Counted from the stretch's first letter, positions 8,304-17,294 are shown. The stretch: 64,000 nt of DNA from Parvibacter caecicola (GCF_003725335.1 NZ_QIBY01000008.1:1-64000); one strand, 5' to 3'. A program made the numbers and translations. Notes: generated from the letters alone by a model not told the origin.

Positions 8304-9341
8304 ATGAAACACGCAACGGGAGTCAAGATTTTCAGCTGCACCATGGGCGCCAGCCTGGTGCTTGGCGGAATAGGCGCCATCACGCCGGCACTTGCCCAGC
8401 AATGGGGCGCCGATGCGCCGGCATGCGCCAACGGCGCCATCACGCGCAATGCCGTGGACTACCAGAAGATTGCCAACGTGTCGGGCAGCTTCTCCTTCAC
8501 CCAAGACACCCTTACCCCTGCCGATGAGGTGTTCAACCTGTTCGGCACCGCCGTTACCTCAATGTGCGCCAAACCCGGCTACGCCTTCGACAAGGTGGCC
8601 TACGAGGAGTATTACCTGAACGTGGGCGGAATGGTAGACAAGGTGCACACCGTCAGCCTGGCCGAACTTGCAAACATGGACGAGAAGCAGCAGCAGAATA
8701 TGCGCTGCTCCTGCGGCATGAGCCCAGCGCTGTCCATGGCCAATGTCACCGGCGTCAAAGTGTCCGACATGGTGGAACTGGCGGGCGTGTCGCCCGAGGC
8801 GAACACCATCACATTCAAGGACAAGGACGGCTACGGGCTTCCGCTTCCGCTTTCCTATGTGACGGAAAAGGAAGCGCTGCTGGTGTATCAGATTGACGGC
8901 CAACAGCTGCCCGAAGGCGAGCGGCTGCAGGTATGGATTCCCGACACAGTAGCCAAATACTTCACCCGCGCCGTTACCGACATCGAGCTTTCGGTTTCCG
9001 ACGAGCTGCCCCCCGTTGAGGGCCCCGATGCGGAATACCGGGCAAAGGTGAATATCCTGAACACGGTAAACGGCACTTTTAAGGTGGGAGACATGATTTC
9101 CTTCGAGGGCTATGCCGATGACTGCGGCAACCAGGTAACTGCCGTGGAGTTCTCGCTTGACGGCGGCGAAACCTGGACCGCCTTCGATACCACCGCCTCC
9201 GGCACCGACAGCTGGGTATATTGGCACTTCGATTACGTTACCGAGGCCGAAGGCATTTTCAAGCTGGATGTACGGGCGGTCACCGACGACGGCACCGTGT
9301 CTCCCCTGGCTTCGAGCATGGTGTTCGAGGTGGAGGAATAG
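8304..9341 (+). CDS. Second sulfite-oxidase-fold molybdopterin protein, exported
   Basis: The 345-residue product has a cleavable-type signal (ALA at about 29-31), a sulfite-oxidase-fold core and a dimerisation domain (LDGGETWTAF, then WVYWHF, near 280-310). Cys135 (MRCSCG) aligns with Cys309 of the preceding protein as probable Mo ligand. It has no haem motif. It starts one base after the preceding stop codon, with GGAGG in that gene's end, so the two are coupled. The pair may form a heterodimer, one haem-bearing and one not; this is inference. Confidence 0.82.
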   Translation: MKHATGVKIFSCTMGASLVLGGIGAITPALAQQWGADAPACANGAITRNAVDYQKIANVSGSFSFTQDTLTPADEVFNLFGTAVTSMCAKPGYAFDKVAYEEYYLNVGGMVDKVHTVSLAELANMDEKQQQNMRCSCGMSPALSMANVTGVKVSDMVELAGVSPEANTITFKDKDGYGLPLPLSYVTEKEALLVYQIDGQQLPEGERLQVWIPDTVAKYFTRAVTDIELSVSDELPPVEGPDAEYRAKVNILNTVNGTFKVGDMISFEGYADDCGNQVTAVEFSLDGGETWTAFDTTASGTDSWVYWHFDYVTEAEGIFKLDVRAVTDDGTVSPLASSMVFEVEE

Positions 9342-9377
9342 GCCTGCGCACTGCTTCAATTGTGAAAGCGAGTTGAT

Positions 9378-10046
9378 ATGGAACACAAGAACATAACGCG
9401 CCGCTCCCTGCTATGCGCTTCGGCAGCTGGCGCGGGCACGGTGGCCCTAGGAGGTGCATGGGGGCTGACAGGCCGGGCCCACGCGGATGACGCGGCGGGT
9501 ACTATCGCTGGCGGGCCGGTCGAACAATACGGGTTTTTAGTGGCCCTCACCCGCTGCTCTGGCTGCGGCCGCTGCGTAGAGGCCTGCCGAAAGGGTAACC
9601 GCCTTTCCGATTCCACTGAAGACCGGCGCCACGTTGAGTCCTACACGCGCACTCGGGGGCGGACGTTTTTCGCCTCCACCTCGTGCATGCACTGCGCCGA
9701 ACCCAGCTGCATGAGCGTATGCCCCGCCGGAGCCATCTGGAAGGACGAGAGAGGATTAGTGCGCGTTGACCAGCAGCGTTGCATGGGCTGCAAATACTGC
9801 TACCAGGCCTGCCCTTATGGCGTGCCCACCTATAACGAGGTTGCCATGGACAAGTGCGACGGCTGTCGCAGCGCCGAGCTGGATGACGGCGAAGACCCCT
9901 ACTGCGTGCAGGCCTGCAAGTTTGGCGCCCTGGAGTTTGGCCCCGTAAGCCAGTTGAAGGCAACGGCTGGCGACGCCGCCGTGGCCATCGCCGAGGCGAA
10001 CCGTCCATCCTGCTTGGTGCTGGCACCGGAAAAGGGGGTGTCGTGA
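9378..10046 (+). CDS. Tat-exported four-cluster 4Fe-4S ferredoxin subunit (NrfC/DmsB-like)
   Basis: Electron-transfer subunit of a membrane oxidoreductase. A twin-arginine signal (TRRSLL at residues 7-12, then a hydrophobic stretch to HADDA) precedes four Cys groups: CSGCGRCVEAC, CMHCAEPSCMSVC, CMGCKYCYQAC and CDGCRS...CVQAC. This predicts four [4Fe-4S] clusters linking the NrfD-like anchor to the catalytic or haem subunits. It overlaps the next gene by one base. A Tat signal on the ferredoxin and Sec-type signals on the Mo proteins is an unusual split. Confidence 0.9.
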   Translation: MEHKNITRRSLLCASAAGAGTVALGGAWGLTGRAHADDAAGTIAGGPVEQYGFLVALTRCSGCGRCVEACRKGNRLSDSTEDRRHVESYTRTRGRTFFASTSCMHCAEPSCMSVCPAGAIWKDERGLVRVDQQRCMGCKYCYQACPYGVPTYNEVAMDKCDGCRSAELDDGEDPYCVQACKFGALEFGPVSQLKATAGDAAVAIAEANRPSCLVLAPEKGVS

Positions 10047-11077
10047 TGCAAACGATTTGGGGTTGGCAACCGGCGCTGTACCTGTTTTTGGGCGGCATGG
10101 GCGGCGGTGCGTTTTTAACCGCCGCAGTGCTGTACCTGCGCGATCGCACCGGCAACAACCGCGTGATTTGCGCCTCCATGTGGGCGGCGGTTATCAGCTT
10201 GGCCGTGGGCCTGTTGCTGCTGCTGTCCGAGCTGGTTACGCCGGCGCGCGGCCTGATGATGTGGCAGAGCTTTTCGCATTTCACCTCTTGGATGACCTAC
10301 GGAGCATGGGGCGCCTTCGCAGCTATTGTGGTGTTTGGCGTATCCGCCTTGCTGGCCACCGAAAAGCTCATGGTGCCGGTACGCAAGCGCGGAGGCTGGC
10401 TGGCCGCCCATGAAACCGGACTGCGAAGCGGGTTGGCTATAGTCGGCATCGTGCTAGGCGCCTTTGTGGCAGTTTACACCGGCATGCTGCTGATGGCACC
10501 CGCCAGCGTACCGCTTTGGAACACGCCCCTGCTCCCGCTTTTATTTACGGTATCCGCCTTTGATACCGGCGTGGCTCTGGTGGAGGTGATGGCCGTAGTG
10601 GCAGCTCGCAAGGATCCACTGGGGGCCGACGCCAAACGATTCTTGGAACGTTGCGTAGTGGTGCTGGTGCTGCTGGAGGCCGTGGTGCTAGCTGCGTTCC
10701 TGGGCACGGCGCTCGCCGGCGGCACCGATGCTGCGGCAGCAACGGCAGCGGCCTCTGCTGCAATGCTGGTGGGAGGACCGCTAGCCGGCTGGTTCTGGGT
10801 GCTGCTGGTGGCGGCCGGTCTGGCCCTACCGCTGACGGTGGCCGTTGTCGGGCTGGTGCGCAAGCCCGCTTCCCCAAGCGCAAGAGACGCAGCAGCGGAC
10901 ACTGGAGACGGCGAGGGCACTGCGAACGCCGCAACCAAGTCGCAGCCGAAGCGATGGCTGCCCCTTGCCGGTGCCTGCGGTGCCCTGGCAGGCGGCTGCG
11001 CCCTGCGGTTCCTCGTGCTGGCGGCCGGCGTGCACGCAAACCTGGCCTCCGAAACCATCCTCAGGCTTCTCGGGTAG
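10046..11077 (+). CDS. NrfD/PsrC-like quinone-interacting membrane anchor
   Basis: Integral membrane subunit expected to exchange electrons with the menaquinone pool. The 343-residue product opens with WQPALYLFLGGMGGGAFL, the typical NrfD start, and has about eight to nine hydrophobic segments. The ATG at 10046 overlaps the stop of the ferredoxin gene (TGATG) with AAGGGGG upstream; an in-frame GTG at 10043 is less likely. It is the last gene of the operon, which thus holds catalytic, haem, FeS and anchor parts of one complex. Confidence 0.85.
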   Translation: MQTIWGWQPALYLFLGGMGGGAFLTAAVLYLRDRTGNNRVICASMWAAVISLAVGLLLLLSELVTPARGLMMWQSFSHFTSWMTYGAWGAFAAIVVFGVSALLATEKLMVPVRKRGGWLAAHETGLRSGLAIVGIVLGAFVAVYTGMLLMAPASVPLWNTPLLPLLFTVSAFDTGVALVEVMAVVAARKDPLGADAKRFLERCVVVLVLLEAVVLAAFLGTALAGGTDAAAATAAASAAMLVGGPLAGWFWVLLVAAGLALPLTVAVVGLVRKPASPSARDAAADTGDGEGTANAATKSQPKRWLPLAGACGALAGGCALRFLVLAAGVHANLASETILRLLG

Positions 11078-11099
11078 CTGCGCCCTCCTTTACCCGCAA

Positions 11100-11130
11100 T
11101 AAAAGAGGGGCGGCCAACTGGCCGCCCCGT
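11100..11130 (-). terminator. Terminator between convergent operons
   Basis: GGGGCGGCC (11106-11114) pairs with GGCCGCCCC (11119-11127). On the minus strand the stem is followed by TCTTTTATT, so it best serves the serA-like gene; it may also stop the converging respiratory operon. Confidence 0.75.
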
Positions 11131-11161
11131 GTAGCACTTCGGTTGATGTTGCCTGGTGCTC

Positions 11162-12079
11162 TTACATATTTACACAGTGCGTTTTCGTACCATCGGCCAG
11201 GTAGGCCATTACTTCTTGCACTGCCATGATGGCGCAGTTGTCTTCTGCTTCCTCGGTGGAAGCTCCCAGGTGCGGGATGACGATGGCACGGGGCATCTGC
11301 ATCACGGCGGGGTTGGCGAAGTCGGTCACGTAGGCGCGCACGCGGCCCGCCTCCATGGCGGCCGTCAGGGCGGCGTCGTCCACCAGGGTGTCGCGGGCGA
11401 AGTTCAGCAGCACCACATCGTCTTTCATCTGGGCCAGAGCCTCGGCGCTCACCATGCCCTTGGTGGCCGGAGTGGCCGGCACATGGATGGTGACGAAATC
11501 CGCCTGCGGGTACAGGTCGGCCAAATTTTCTACATATACCAGATTCGGCGAAATTTCCGCCGCCTTCTCTGCACTGCTGTAGGGGTCGTAGCCTACCACC
11601 TTCATGCCCAGCGCCTCGGCCGCCCGGGCCACCAGCTTGCCGATGGCCCCCAGGCCGATCACGCCCAGCGTCTTGCCGGTTATCTCGGTGCCGGCAAACT
11701 GCTTCTTGGCCTTCTCGGCCGCCTTGCCGATGTTCTCGTCGGCCGCATTGTCGCGGCACCACTGCACGCCGCCGATGATGTCGCGGGAAGCCATCAACAT
11801 GCCCGCCAGCACCAGCTCCTTCACCGCATTGGCGTTGGCGCCCGGAGTGTTGAACACCGCCACGCCGGATTCCGCCAGTTTCTCCAGGGGAATGTTGTTT
11901 ACGCCTGCGCCGGCGCGGGCCACCGCTTTCAGGTTCGCGGGGATATCCATCTCGTGCATGTTGGCTGAGCGCACCAAGATGACGTCCGCTTCCTCAACGT
12001 TGTCGGTCAGCTGGTAGTTCTCGTCCAACAGCTCCAACCCTTTGGCGGAAATGTTGTTCAAGCAGTGCACTTTGTACAT
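11162..12079 (-). CDS. serA: Phosphoglycerate dehydrogenase-like enzyme, short form without ACT domain
   Basis: D-2-hydroxyacid dehydrogenase family. The 305-residue product has the NAD-binding GxGxxG (GVIGLGAIGKLVA, about residue 143), the catalytic Arg region (LNFARDTLVDD), and the catalytic His (IPHLGAST). It matches the short 3-phosphoglycerate dehydrogenases seen in many anaerobes, which would oxidise 3-phosphoglycerate for serine synthesis. The canonical Glu stretch (DVFxxEP) reads VTDFANPA here, so the usual acid is not where expected. No ACT domain follows, so no serine feedback through one. AAAGGAG precedes the start. Confidence 0.82.
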   Translation of the reverse strand: MYKVHCLNNISAKGLELLDENYQLTDNVEEADVILVRSANMHEMDIPANLKAVARAGAGVNNIPLEKLAESGVAVFNTPGANANAVKELVLAGMLMASRDIIGGVQWCRDNAADENIGKAAEKAKKQFAGTEITGKTLGVIGLGAIGKLVARAAEALGMKVVGYDPYSSAEKAAEISPNLVYVENLADLYPQADFVTIHVPATPATKGMVSAEALAQMKDDVVLLNFARDTLVDDAALTAAMEAGRVRAYVTDFANPAVMQMPRAIVIPHLGASTEEAEDNCAIMAVQEVMAYLADGTKTHCVNM

Positions 12080-12189
12080 GGCGCGCTCCTTTCGCAGATG
12101 GTTTCCTAAGGATAGCGCTCTTGGCCGCGCCCCCTTGCCGGCCAGCCCCTCTGCGGGGAAAATCGAAACCGTTGCGGCCGCCTGACGAG

Positions 12190-12861
12190 CTAGCCCACCT
12201 TTTCGCTCGAAGCGTTTCTCGACGACCGGTCAACCACGCGGGGCCACAGCAGGGCCGCTACCGGCAGCGCCACGCCTCCGCAAAGCAGCAACGAGCCCAG
12301 CACGTCCGAGGGCCAATGGACCCCCAGGTAAACGCGGGTGAAACCAATGTAGGCCACCCACAGTACAGCCGCTACCGCCAAGGCCGTGCGGGCTGGGCGC
12401 GGCCACCGGGGATGCAGCTTCAGAAGCACGAACACGGCAAGGCCCACTGCCACCACCGCTACAAAAGTGTGGCCCGAGGGAAACGACGCGTTCCAGGGAA
12501 ACTCAATGAGGTTCATGCCGATGGGGCGCGGGCGGCTTAGCGCGAACTTGGTGCCCTCTACCAGCAGATACGTCACCACCAAAGCGCCCACGTACAAGCC
12601 GGCTGCCCGTCGTTGGCGCCGCACCAGCAGGTACGCCAGCATGGCCGTCGCCACTATCAGGCAGGGTATGGTGTCGGAAAGCTCCGTAGCGAAGGCGATG
12701 GCGGGAGTGATCGCCGGGTTGCGCAGGGGGAATATCGCCCCTTGCACAGCGCCGTCGAACGCCGCCACCCACAGCGCATTGGCGGCCACACTCACCAGCA
12801 GCGCGCCGTACAGCACGGCGCAAACCGCGGCTATCGCCAAAAGCGCGTTACGTTTTCCCAT
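12190..12861 (-). CDS. PAP2-family membrane phosphatase
   Basis: The three PAP2 motifs are present: KFALSRPRP, PSGH and TRVYLGVHWPSD, with about six membrane segments. It probably dephosphorylates a lipid phosphate such as undecaprenyl pyrophosphate or phosphatidate at the outer face of the membrane; the substrate cannot be read from sequence. The start at 12861 has GGAGG 7 bases upstream; the ORF continues to 12897 without a better site. About 110 bases separate it from the serA-like gene. Confidence 0.88.
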   Translation of the reverse strand: MGKRNALLAIAAVCAVLYGALLVSVAANALWVAAFDGAVQGAIFPLRNPAITPAIAFATELSDTIPCLIVATAMLAYLLVRRQRRAAGLYVGALVVTYLLVEGTKFALSRPRPIGMNLIEFPWNASFPSGHTFVAVVAVGLAVFVLLKLHPRWPRPARTALAVAAVLWVAYIGFTRVYLGVHWPSDVLGSLLLCGGVALPVAALLWPRVVDRSSRNASSEKVG

Positions 12862-12933
12862 TTTCAACCCTCCGAACAAGTCTATTCGCCCCCACATGCC
12901 ACACGGGACATTCCGCTTGGCGGAGCTAGGCGG

Positions 12934-13479
12934 CTATTCCTGCCAGGGGGCGGGGACGGCGCCGGTGAGCAGCCAGCCCTCGGCCGCTAAGCGCTGACCC
13001 ACTTCCACATACTCCCGGATATTCTCGGCCAAGGACGCCCGCTCCGCCTCGGTGAGGGGGCGCACCGCCTTCGCCGGCGAGCCGATCACCAACATGCCGT
13101 CGGGAATGCGGGCGCCGCCGGTAACCAGCGCACCGGCGCCGATGAGGCAGCTCTCCCCCACCTGCGCGCCGTCCAGCACTGTGGCCCCCATGCCCACCAG
13201 CGTGCGGTTGCCAATGGTGCAACCGTGCACCACTGCCCCATGGCCGATGGTCACGTCGCTACCCACCACCGTGGGAGCGTTGGGGCTCACGTGCAGACAC
13301 GCCCCCTCTTGCACGTTGCTGCGATCGCCTAAGCTGATATAGGTGCCGCAGTCGCCCCGCAGCACCGCGTTGAACAGGATGCAGCACTCTTCCCCAATGG
13401 TCACATCGCCAATTACCACGGCGTTCTTAGCCACATGGGCCGAAGGGGCCACTGCGGGTGTTTTTCTTGCAGGTTCCAT
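12934..13479 (-). CDS. Gamma-carbonic-anhydrase-like left-handed beta-helix protein
   Basis: The 181-residue product carries repeated hexapeptides of a left-handed beta helix (GDVTIGEECCI, GSDVTIGHGAVVHG, IGNRTLVGMGATVLDG) and the His-rich pattern of the YrdA/PaaY group (VSPNAP after CLH, GHGAVVHG). Many members bind Zn or Fe and some are carbonic anhydrases, others acyltransferase-like; activity is not proven. The second ATG (13479) is preferred because AAAGGA lies too close to the first. It is probably co-transcribed with the amidohydrolase upstream, 30 bases away. Confidence 0.85.
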   Translation of the reverse strand: MEPARKTPAVAPSAHVAKNAVVIGDVTIGEECCILFNAVLRGDCGTYISLGDRSNVQEGACLHVSPNAPTVVGSDVTIGHGAVVHGCTIGNRTLVGMGATVLDGAQVGESCLIGAGALVTGGARIPDGMLVIGSPAKAVRPLTEAERASLAENIREYVEVGQRLAAEGWLLTGAVPAPWQE

Positions 13480-13509
13480 AACCATCCTTTCTGTTTGGAC
13501 GATTATCCC

Positions 13510-15201
13510 CTAGAACACGCGCCGACCTCCCACAAAAGTGGCCCGCACACAGGCTTTCTGGATGTCGGCCGCCTCGCACGTGGTCACGTTGCGGTCCAGC
13601 ACGATGAAGTCGGCCAGATAGCCGGGGGCCAAACGGCCCAGCTCATGCCCGCGATTTGCCGCCGCGGCGCTGCCCACCGTGTAGGCACGCAAGGCCTCCT
13701 GTGCCGTAATGCACTGGGCGGGCAGCCAGCCTCCTTCCGGCTGATGGGTGTCGGCGTCCTGACGGGTGACGGCGGTGTACACCGCATCCAATGGGTTGGT
13801 GGCGGTAACCGGGGAATCGGTGCCGAAGGCCAGCGTCGCCCCTTCGTCCAGCAGGGTGCGGAAAGGCCACATGTAGGGCACCCGGGCCGGCCCCAGGTCG
13901 CGCTCGGGGCCGCCGGGGTCCAGCGTGATATGGCGCGGCTGCACCGATGCCACCACCCCCAAGCGAGCCAGCCGCCCCATGTCGGCCGGCTGGAAGTTTT
14001 CCAGATGCTCGATGGTGTTGCGGGGTTTCGCAAGCGCGCCATCGGCCGCCGCTTCCTCTTCGAAAAAATCCAGCAGCCGGTGAATGGCCTCATCGCCGAT
14101 GGCGTGGATGCGCACCGGCTGACCTTCCGCATGGGCCTTTGCCAGCAGCCGCCGCATTTCCTGTGGCTCCACCGTGGGGCGCCCGTTGTCGCCGGGGAAG
14201 CGGGGGTTAGTGTAGGGGCTATGCACCCATGCGGTATGTTGACTGGAAACTCCGTCGAAGAACTGCTTGTAGCCCTGCGCCTGCAGCAGCGGATGATTGA
14301 GCTGTTGCTGCAGCTGAGCCAGGCGATCAGAGCCGTCCAACAATGTAGGGAACAAATGGGTGCGCACCGTAAGCTGTCCCGCGTCCAGCAGCTGCTGGTA
14401 CAGGTCGTCCCGCACGAAATCCAGCCCTGGCAGCGCCATCAGGGACACGTCACACACGCTGGTGATGCCTTCGGCGTTCAGTTTGGCGAACAGGCCGCGA
14501 TAGGCGTCCAGCAGCTCTTCCGGGGAAAACTCCGCCACGATGCGGGGCATCAGCTGCATGGCCGCCGCTTCCCGCACGATACCGGTGAGGCGGCCGCTGG
14601 CGTCTTTGTCGTAGCTGCCGCCGGCGGGGGGCACAGAGCTTTCCGTGATACCCAGCCGCTCCAGAGCGCAGGAATTGAGCCACAGGGTATGGGCATCGCC
14701 GGAATACATGGCCACCGGGCGGTTGGGATAGGCGGCATCCAGCGATGTCTTCGTCGGCGCAACGGGCGGGTTCCACAGGTAGTCGCGCCACCCCTGGGTG
14801 AGCAGCCAGCCGCCTTCGGGGCGCCGCGCCGCCAGCGGGGCCAGCCGCGCCACCGCGTCCGCCTCGTTTTCGCCGCAGTAGCGCTCCGCCAAAGGCGAGA
14901 GGTACAGCGCCGTATGGAACATATGGATATGCGCATCGTGGAATCCGGGCATGAGAAAGCCCTCCGGGAATTCCAACACCGGCAACGATGCCCCGCCAGC
15001 CATCGCATTTTTGGCACCTTCGAAAACGCCGCGGGGTTCCTTCCCGCTCCATGCTACCGCGTCTGCGAGCGCTGCAGGCGGCCCTGTCCACACAATCCGG
15101 TCGCCCCGCACCGCAACAGCCACCGCGCCGCCAAGCACCCCATCGCCCGAAAAGCCACATCCGGCCATTACCGCATAATCGGCACCAGCCCTCACCCTCA
15201 T
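13510..15201 (-). CDS. YtcJ-like amidohydrolase
   Basis: Metal-dependent hydrolase of the amidohydrolase superfamily. The 563-residue product has the first metal-site motif HDAHIHM (near residue 100), HAIGDEAI with a further metal His, and GTDSPV with the catalytic Asp. An N-terminal and a C-terminal piece form the small beta sandwich (ending ADFIVLDRNVTT...VGGRRVF). The family includes exoenzymes with diverse N-formyl or amide substrates; the substrate is unknown. The start at 15201 has AAAGGAAG upstream. No signal peptide is present, so it acts in the cytoplasm. Confidence 0.88.
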   Translation of the reverse strand: MRVRAGADYAVMAGCGFSGDGVLGGAVAVAVRGDRIVWTGPPAALADAVAWSGKEPRGVFEGAKNAMAGGASLPVLEFPEGFLMPGFHDAHIHMFHTALYLSPLAERYCGENEADAVARLAPLAARRPEGGWLLTQGWRDYLWNPPVAPTKTSLDAAYPNRPVAMYSGDAHTLWLNSCALERLGITESSVPPAGGSYDKDASGRLTGIVREAAAMQLMPRIVAEFSPEELLDAYRGLFAKLNAEGITSVCDVSLMALPGLDFVRDDLYQQLLDAGQLTVRTHLFPTLLDGSDRLAQLQQQLNHPLLQAQGYKQFFDGVSSQHTAWVHSPYTNPRFPGDNGRPTVEPQEMRRLLAKAHAEGQPVRIHAIGDEAIHRLLDFFEEEAAADGALAKPRNTIEHLENFQPADMGRLARLGVVASVQPRHITLDPGGPERDLGPARVPYMWPFRTLLDEGATLAFGTDSPVTATNPLDAVYTAVTRQDADTHQPEGGWLPAQCITAQEALRAYTVGSAAAANRGHELGRLAPGYLADFIVLDRNVTTCEAADIQKACVRATFVGGRRVF

Positions 15202-15301
15202 CACGCTTCCTTTCTGCCTGCGGTTGTCGCAGCCAGTATAGTTCAGCGCGCAACCGCCAGATGTTGATGTGACGAAATGGTGAGGGTTGCTGTTTTGGTC
15301 T

Positions 15302-15357
15302 GAAATCATACCGAGATTCAGTATGATTTCGTACTATCACTAGTACGCTTTCGTACT
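15302..15357. promoter_or_regulatory. Operator cluster of the MarR gene
   Basis: Three overlapping dyads precede the MarR gene. GAAATCATAC (15302-15311) and GTATGATTTC (15321-15330) form a perfect 10-bp inverted repeat with a 9-base spacer. AGTATGATTTCGTACT (15320-15335) and AGTACGCTTTCGTACT (15342-15357) are two near-identical palindromic boxes, 22 bp apart, or about two helical turns. This is the pattern expected of MarR dimers bound side by side, and suggests autoregulation and control of the MATE gene. The amidohydrolase gene starts 100 bases away in the other direction and may be controlled too. Confidence 0.65.
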
Positions 15358-15394
15358 AAACCAAGAAACCACCTTGCTAGAATCAGGATCAGCG

Positions 15395-15844
15395 ATGACG
15401 AGCCCCGCAAAAAACCGCACTGCCACCGAATGCATTGCCATGGTCAACCGCTTCAACGAAGAACTTACTGAGCTCTATCACGAATTTGCCCGGAAAAAGG
15501 GGCTCTCCGACAGCGCCTTCAACGTTCTGTACGCCCTTTACGAGCAGGATGGCCAACGGCAGCTGGAGCTCTGCAAAACCAGCCTCATGCCCAAGCAAAC
15601 GCTGGCCTCGGCCCTGAAGCGGCTCACGACGCAAGACCTGGTGCGCATCGAAAACGAAAGCCGCCGCGTGTCGCGGGTGTTCCTCACGGAAAAGGGCAGG
15701 CAGCAGGCCGAAGCCGTAATTGCCCCTCTGGTACAGGCGGAAATCGCCGCCACCCGTGCCCTTCCCCCCGAGATGCTCCAACAGCTGCCGCGAATCTTAT
15801 CCCGATACCTGGAAACACTCAGCGCGGGATTCGACGCCCTATAG
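15395..15844 (+). CDS. MarR-family transcriptional regulator
   Basis: The 149-residue product has a winged HTH with the MarR pattern (LSDSAFNVLYALYEQ; LCKTSLMPKQTLASALKRL; wing ESRRVSRVFLTEKG). It probably represses itself and the efflux gene that follows, and releases DNA when a ligand binds. The ATG at 15395 is chosen; the longer frame begins with a TTG at 15374 without a better ribosome site. Confidence 0.88.
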   Translation: MTSPAKNRTATECIAMVNRFNEELTELYHEFARKKGLSDSAFNVLYALYEQDGQRQLELCKTSLMPKQTLASALKRLTTQDLVRIENESRRVSRVFLTEKGRQQAEAVIAPLVQAEIAATRALPPEMLQQLPRILSRYLETLSAGFDAL

Positions 15845-15953
15845 GCGAGACGCCAGCTTCCCCCAATCCACGCCACACCGCCCTGCCCGCAAGCCCAGCC
15901 GTCAGGCAAGCACCGCTTCGCGGCTTCCGCCCAACGCAACTAAAGGATTACCC

Positions 15954-17294
15954 ATGGCTCAAGACATGAACCGCCACTTCACGCTCAGCGCCCTGCTGAA
16001 ATTCACCTTCCCCACCATTTGCATGATGATTTTCACCTCCCTCTACACGGTGGTGGACGGCTTTTTCGTGTCGAATTACATAGGAAAGACCGCGCTGGCC
16101 GCGGTGAACCTGGCTTGGCCCATCATCATGATCCTGGCTACCGTGGGCCTCATGACCGGCACCGGCGGCAGCGCCCTGATAGCGAAAACCCGCGGCGAGG
16201 GCGACGACGAACAGGCCAACCGCTACTTCAGCATGCTGGTTTTCTTCACCATCGCCGTGTCCCTGGTGCTGGGAGCGCTGGGGCAGGCCGCCATCGTGCC
16301 GGCCATGCAGGCGTTCGGCGCCGACGGCCCGCTGCTGGATTCCGCCGTCTCGTACGGCCGCTGGCTGCTGGGGATGCTGCCGTTTTTCGCGTTGCAATTC
16401 GCTTTTGAAGTGCTGTTTTCCACCGCAGGCAAGCCCCATTACGGCTTCTTCGTGGTGGTGGCCGGCGGCGTTACCAACGTGGTGCTGGACTGGCTGTTCA
16501 TCTGCGTGCTGGGCTGGGGCATCGACGGCACCGCCATCGCCACGGGCCTGGGGCAAGTGGTGGGCGGCGCCATTCCGCTGGTGTATTTCGCCCGGCGCCA
16601 CAACTCCAGCTTCCTGCGGCTGCGCTGGACGCGCCCCGAATGGCGCCCCATCGGCAAAGCGTGCCTGAACGGCTGCTCGGAGTTGGTGTCCAACATCGCC
16701 ATGAGCCTGGTGACCATGCTGTACAACTTCCAGCTGATGGCCTACATCGGCGAAGACGGCGTGGCCGCCTACAGCGTCATCGGCTATACCGCCATGATAT
16801 TCGGCGCCGTTTTCATGGGCTACGCGGTTGGGTCGTCGCCGCTGATGAGCTACCAGTTCGGCGCCGGCAACCATGGCGAAATGCGCAGCATCCTGTTGAA
16901 GAGCCTGGGGCTGATAGGCGCGAGCAGCCTGGCGATGTTCCTGGCGGCTCAATGGCTGGCGGCGCCGCTCTCTGCCATCTTCGTCAGCTACGACCCCGAG
17001 CTTCTAGACTTCACCGTGCACGCCTACAAGCTCTACGCGCTGGCCTTCCTCATCATGGGGCTGCCCATTTACCTGTCGGCCCTGTTTACCGCTTTGAATA
17101 ATGGCGTGGTTTCAGCCGTCATCGCCTTCATGCGCACCCTGGTTTTCGAGTGCGGCGCGGTAATCCTGCTGCCGCTGGTCTGGGGCATCAACGGCATCTG
17201 GCTTTCGGTTTCAGTGGGCGAACTGGCGGCGGCCCTGCTGGCCGTGGGCTTTTTGGTGGCCCTGCGAAAGAGGTATGGATTCGCGAAGAAATAG
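15954..17294 (+). CDS. MATE-family efflux transporter
   Basis: The 446-residue product has about twelve membrane helices in two homologous halves and typical MATE stretches (FTFPTICMMIFTSLYTVVDGF, VSNYIG, GTGGSALIA; second half VAAYSVIGYTAMIFGAVFMGYAVGSSPLMSYQ). It would export organic cations or other toxic compounds using a Na+ or H+ gradient. AAAGGA precedes the ATG at 15954. It follows the MarR gene by 109 bases and is the likely target of that regulator. Confidence 0.92.
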   Translation: MAQDMNRHFTLSALLKFTFPTICMMIFTSLYTVVDGFFVSNYIGKTALAAVNLAWPIIMILATVGLMTGTGGSALIAKTRGEGDDEQANRYFSMLVFFTIAVSLVLGALGQAAIVPAMQAFGADGPLLDSAVSYGRWLLGMLPFFALQFAFEVLFSTAGKPHYGFFVVVAGGVTNVVLDWLFICVLGWGIDGTAIATGLGQVVGGAIPLVYFARRHNSSFLRLRWTRPEWRPIGKACLNGCSELVSNIAMSLVTMLYNFQLMAYIGEDGVAAYSVIGYTAMIFGAVFMGYAVGSSPLMSYQFGAGNHGEMRSILLKSLGLIGASSLAMFLAAQWLAAPLSAIFVSYDPELLDFTVHAYKLYALAFLIMGLPIYLSALFTALNNGVVSAVIAFMRTLVFECGAVILLPLVWGINGIWLSVSVGELAAALLAVGFLVALRKRYGFAKK

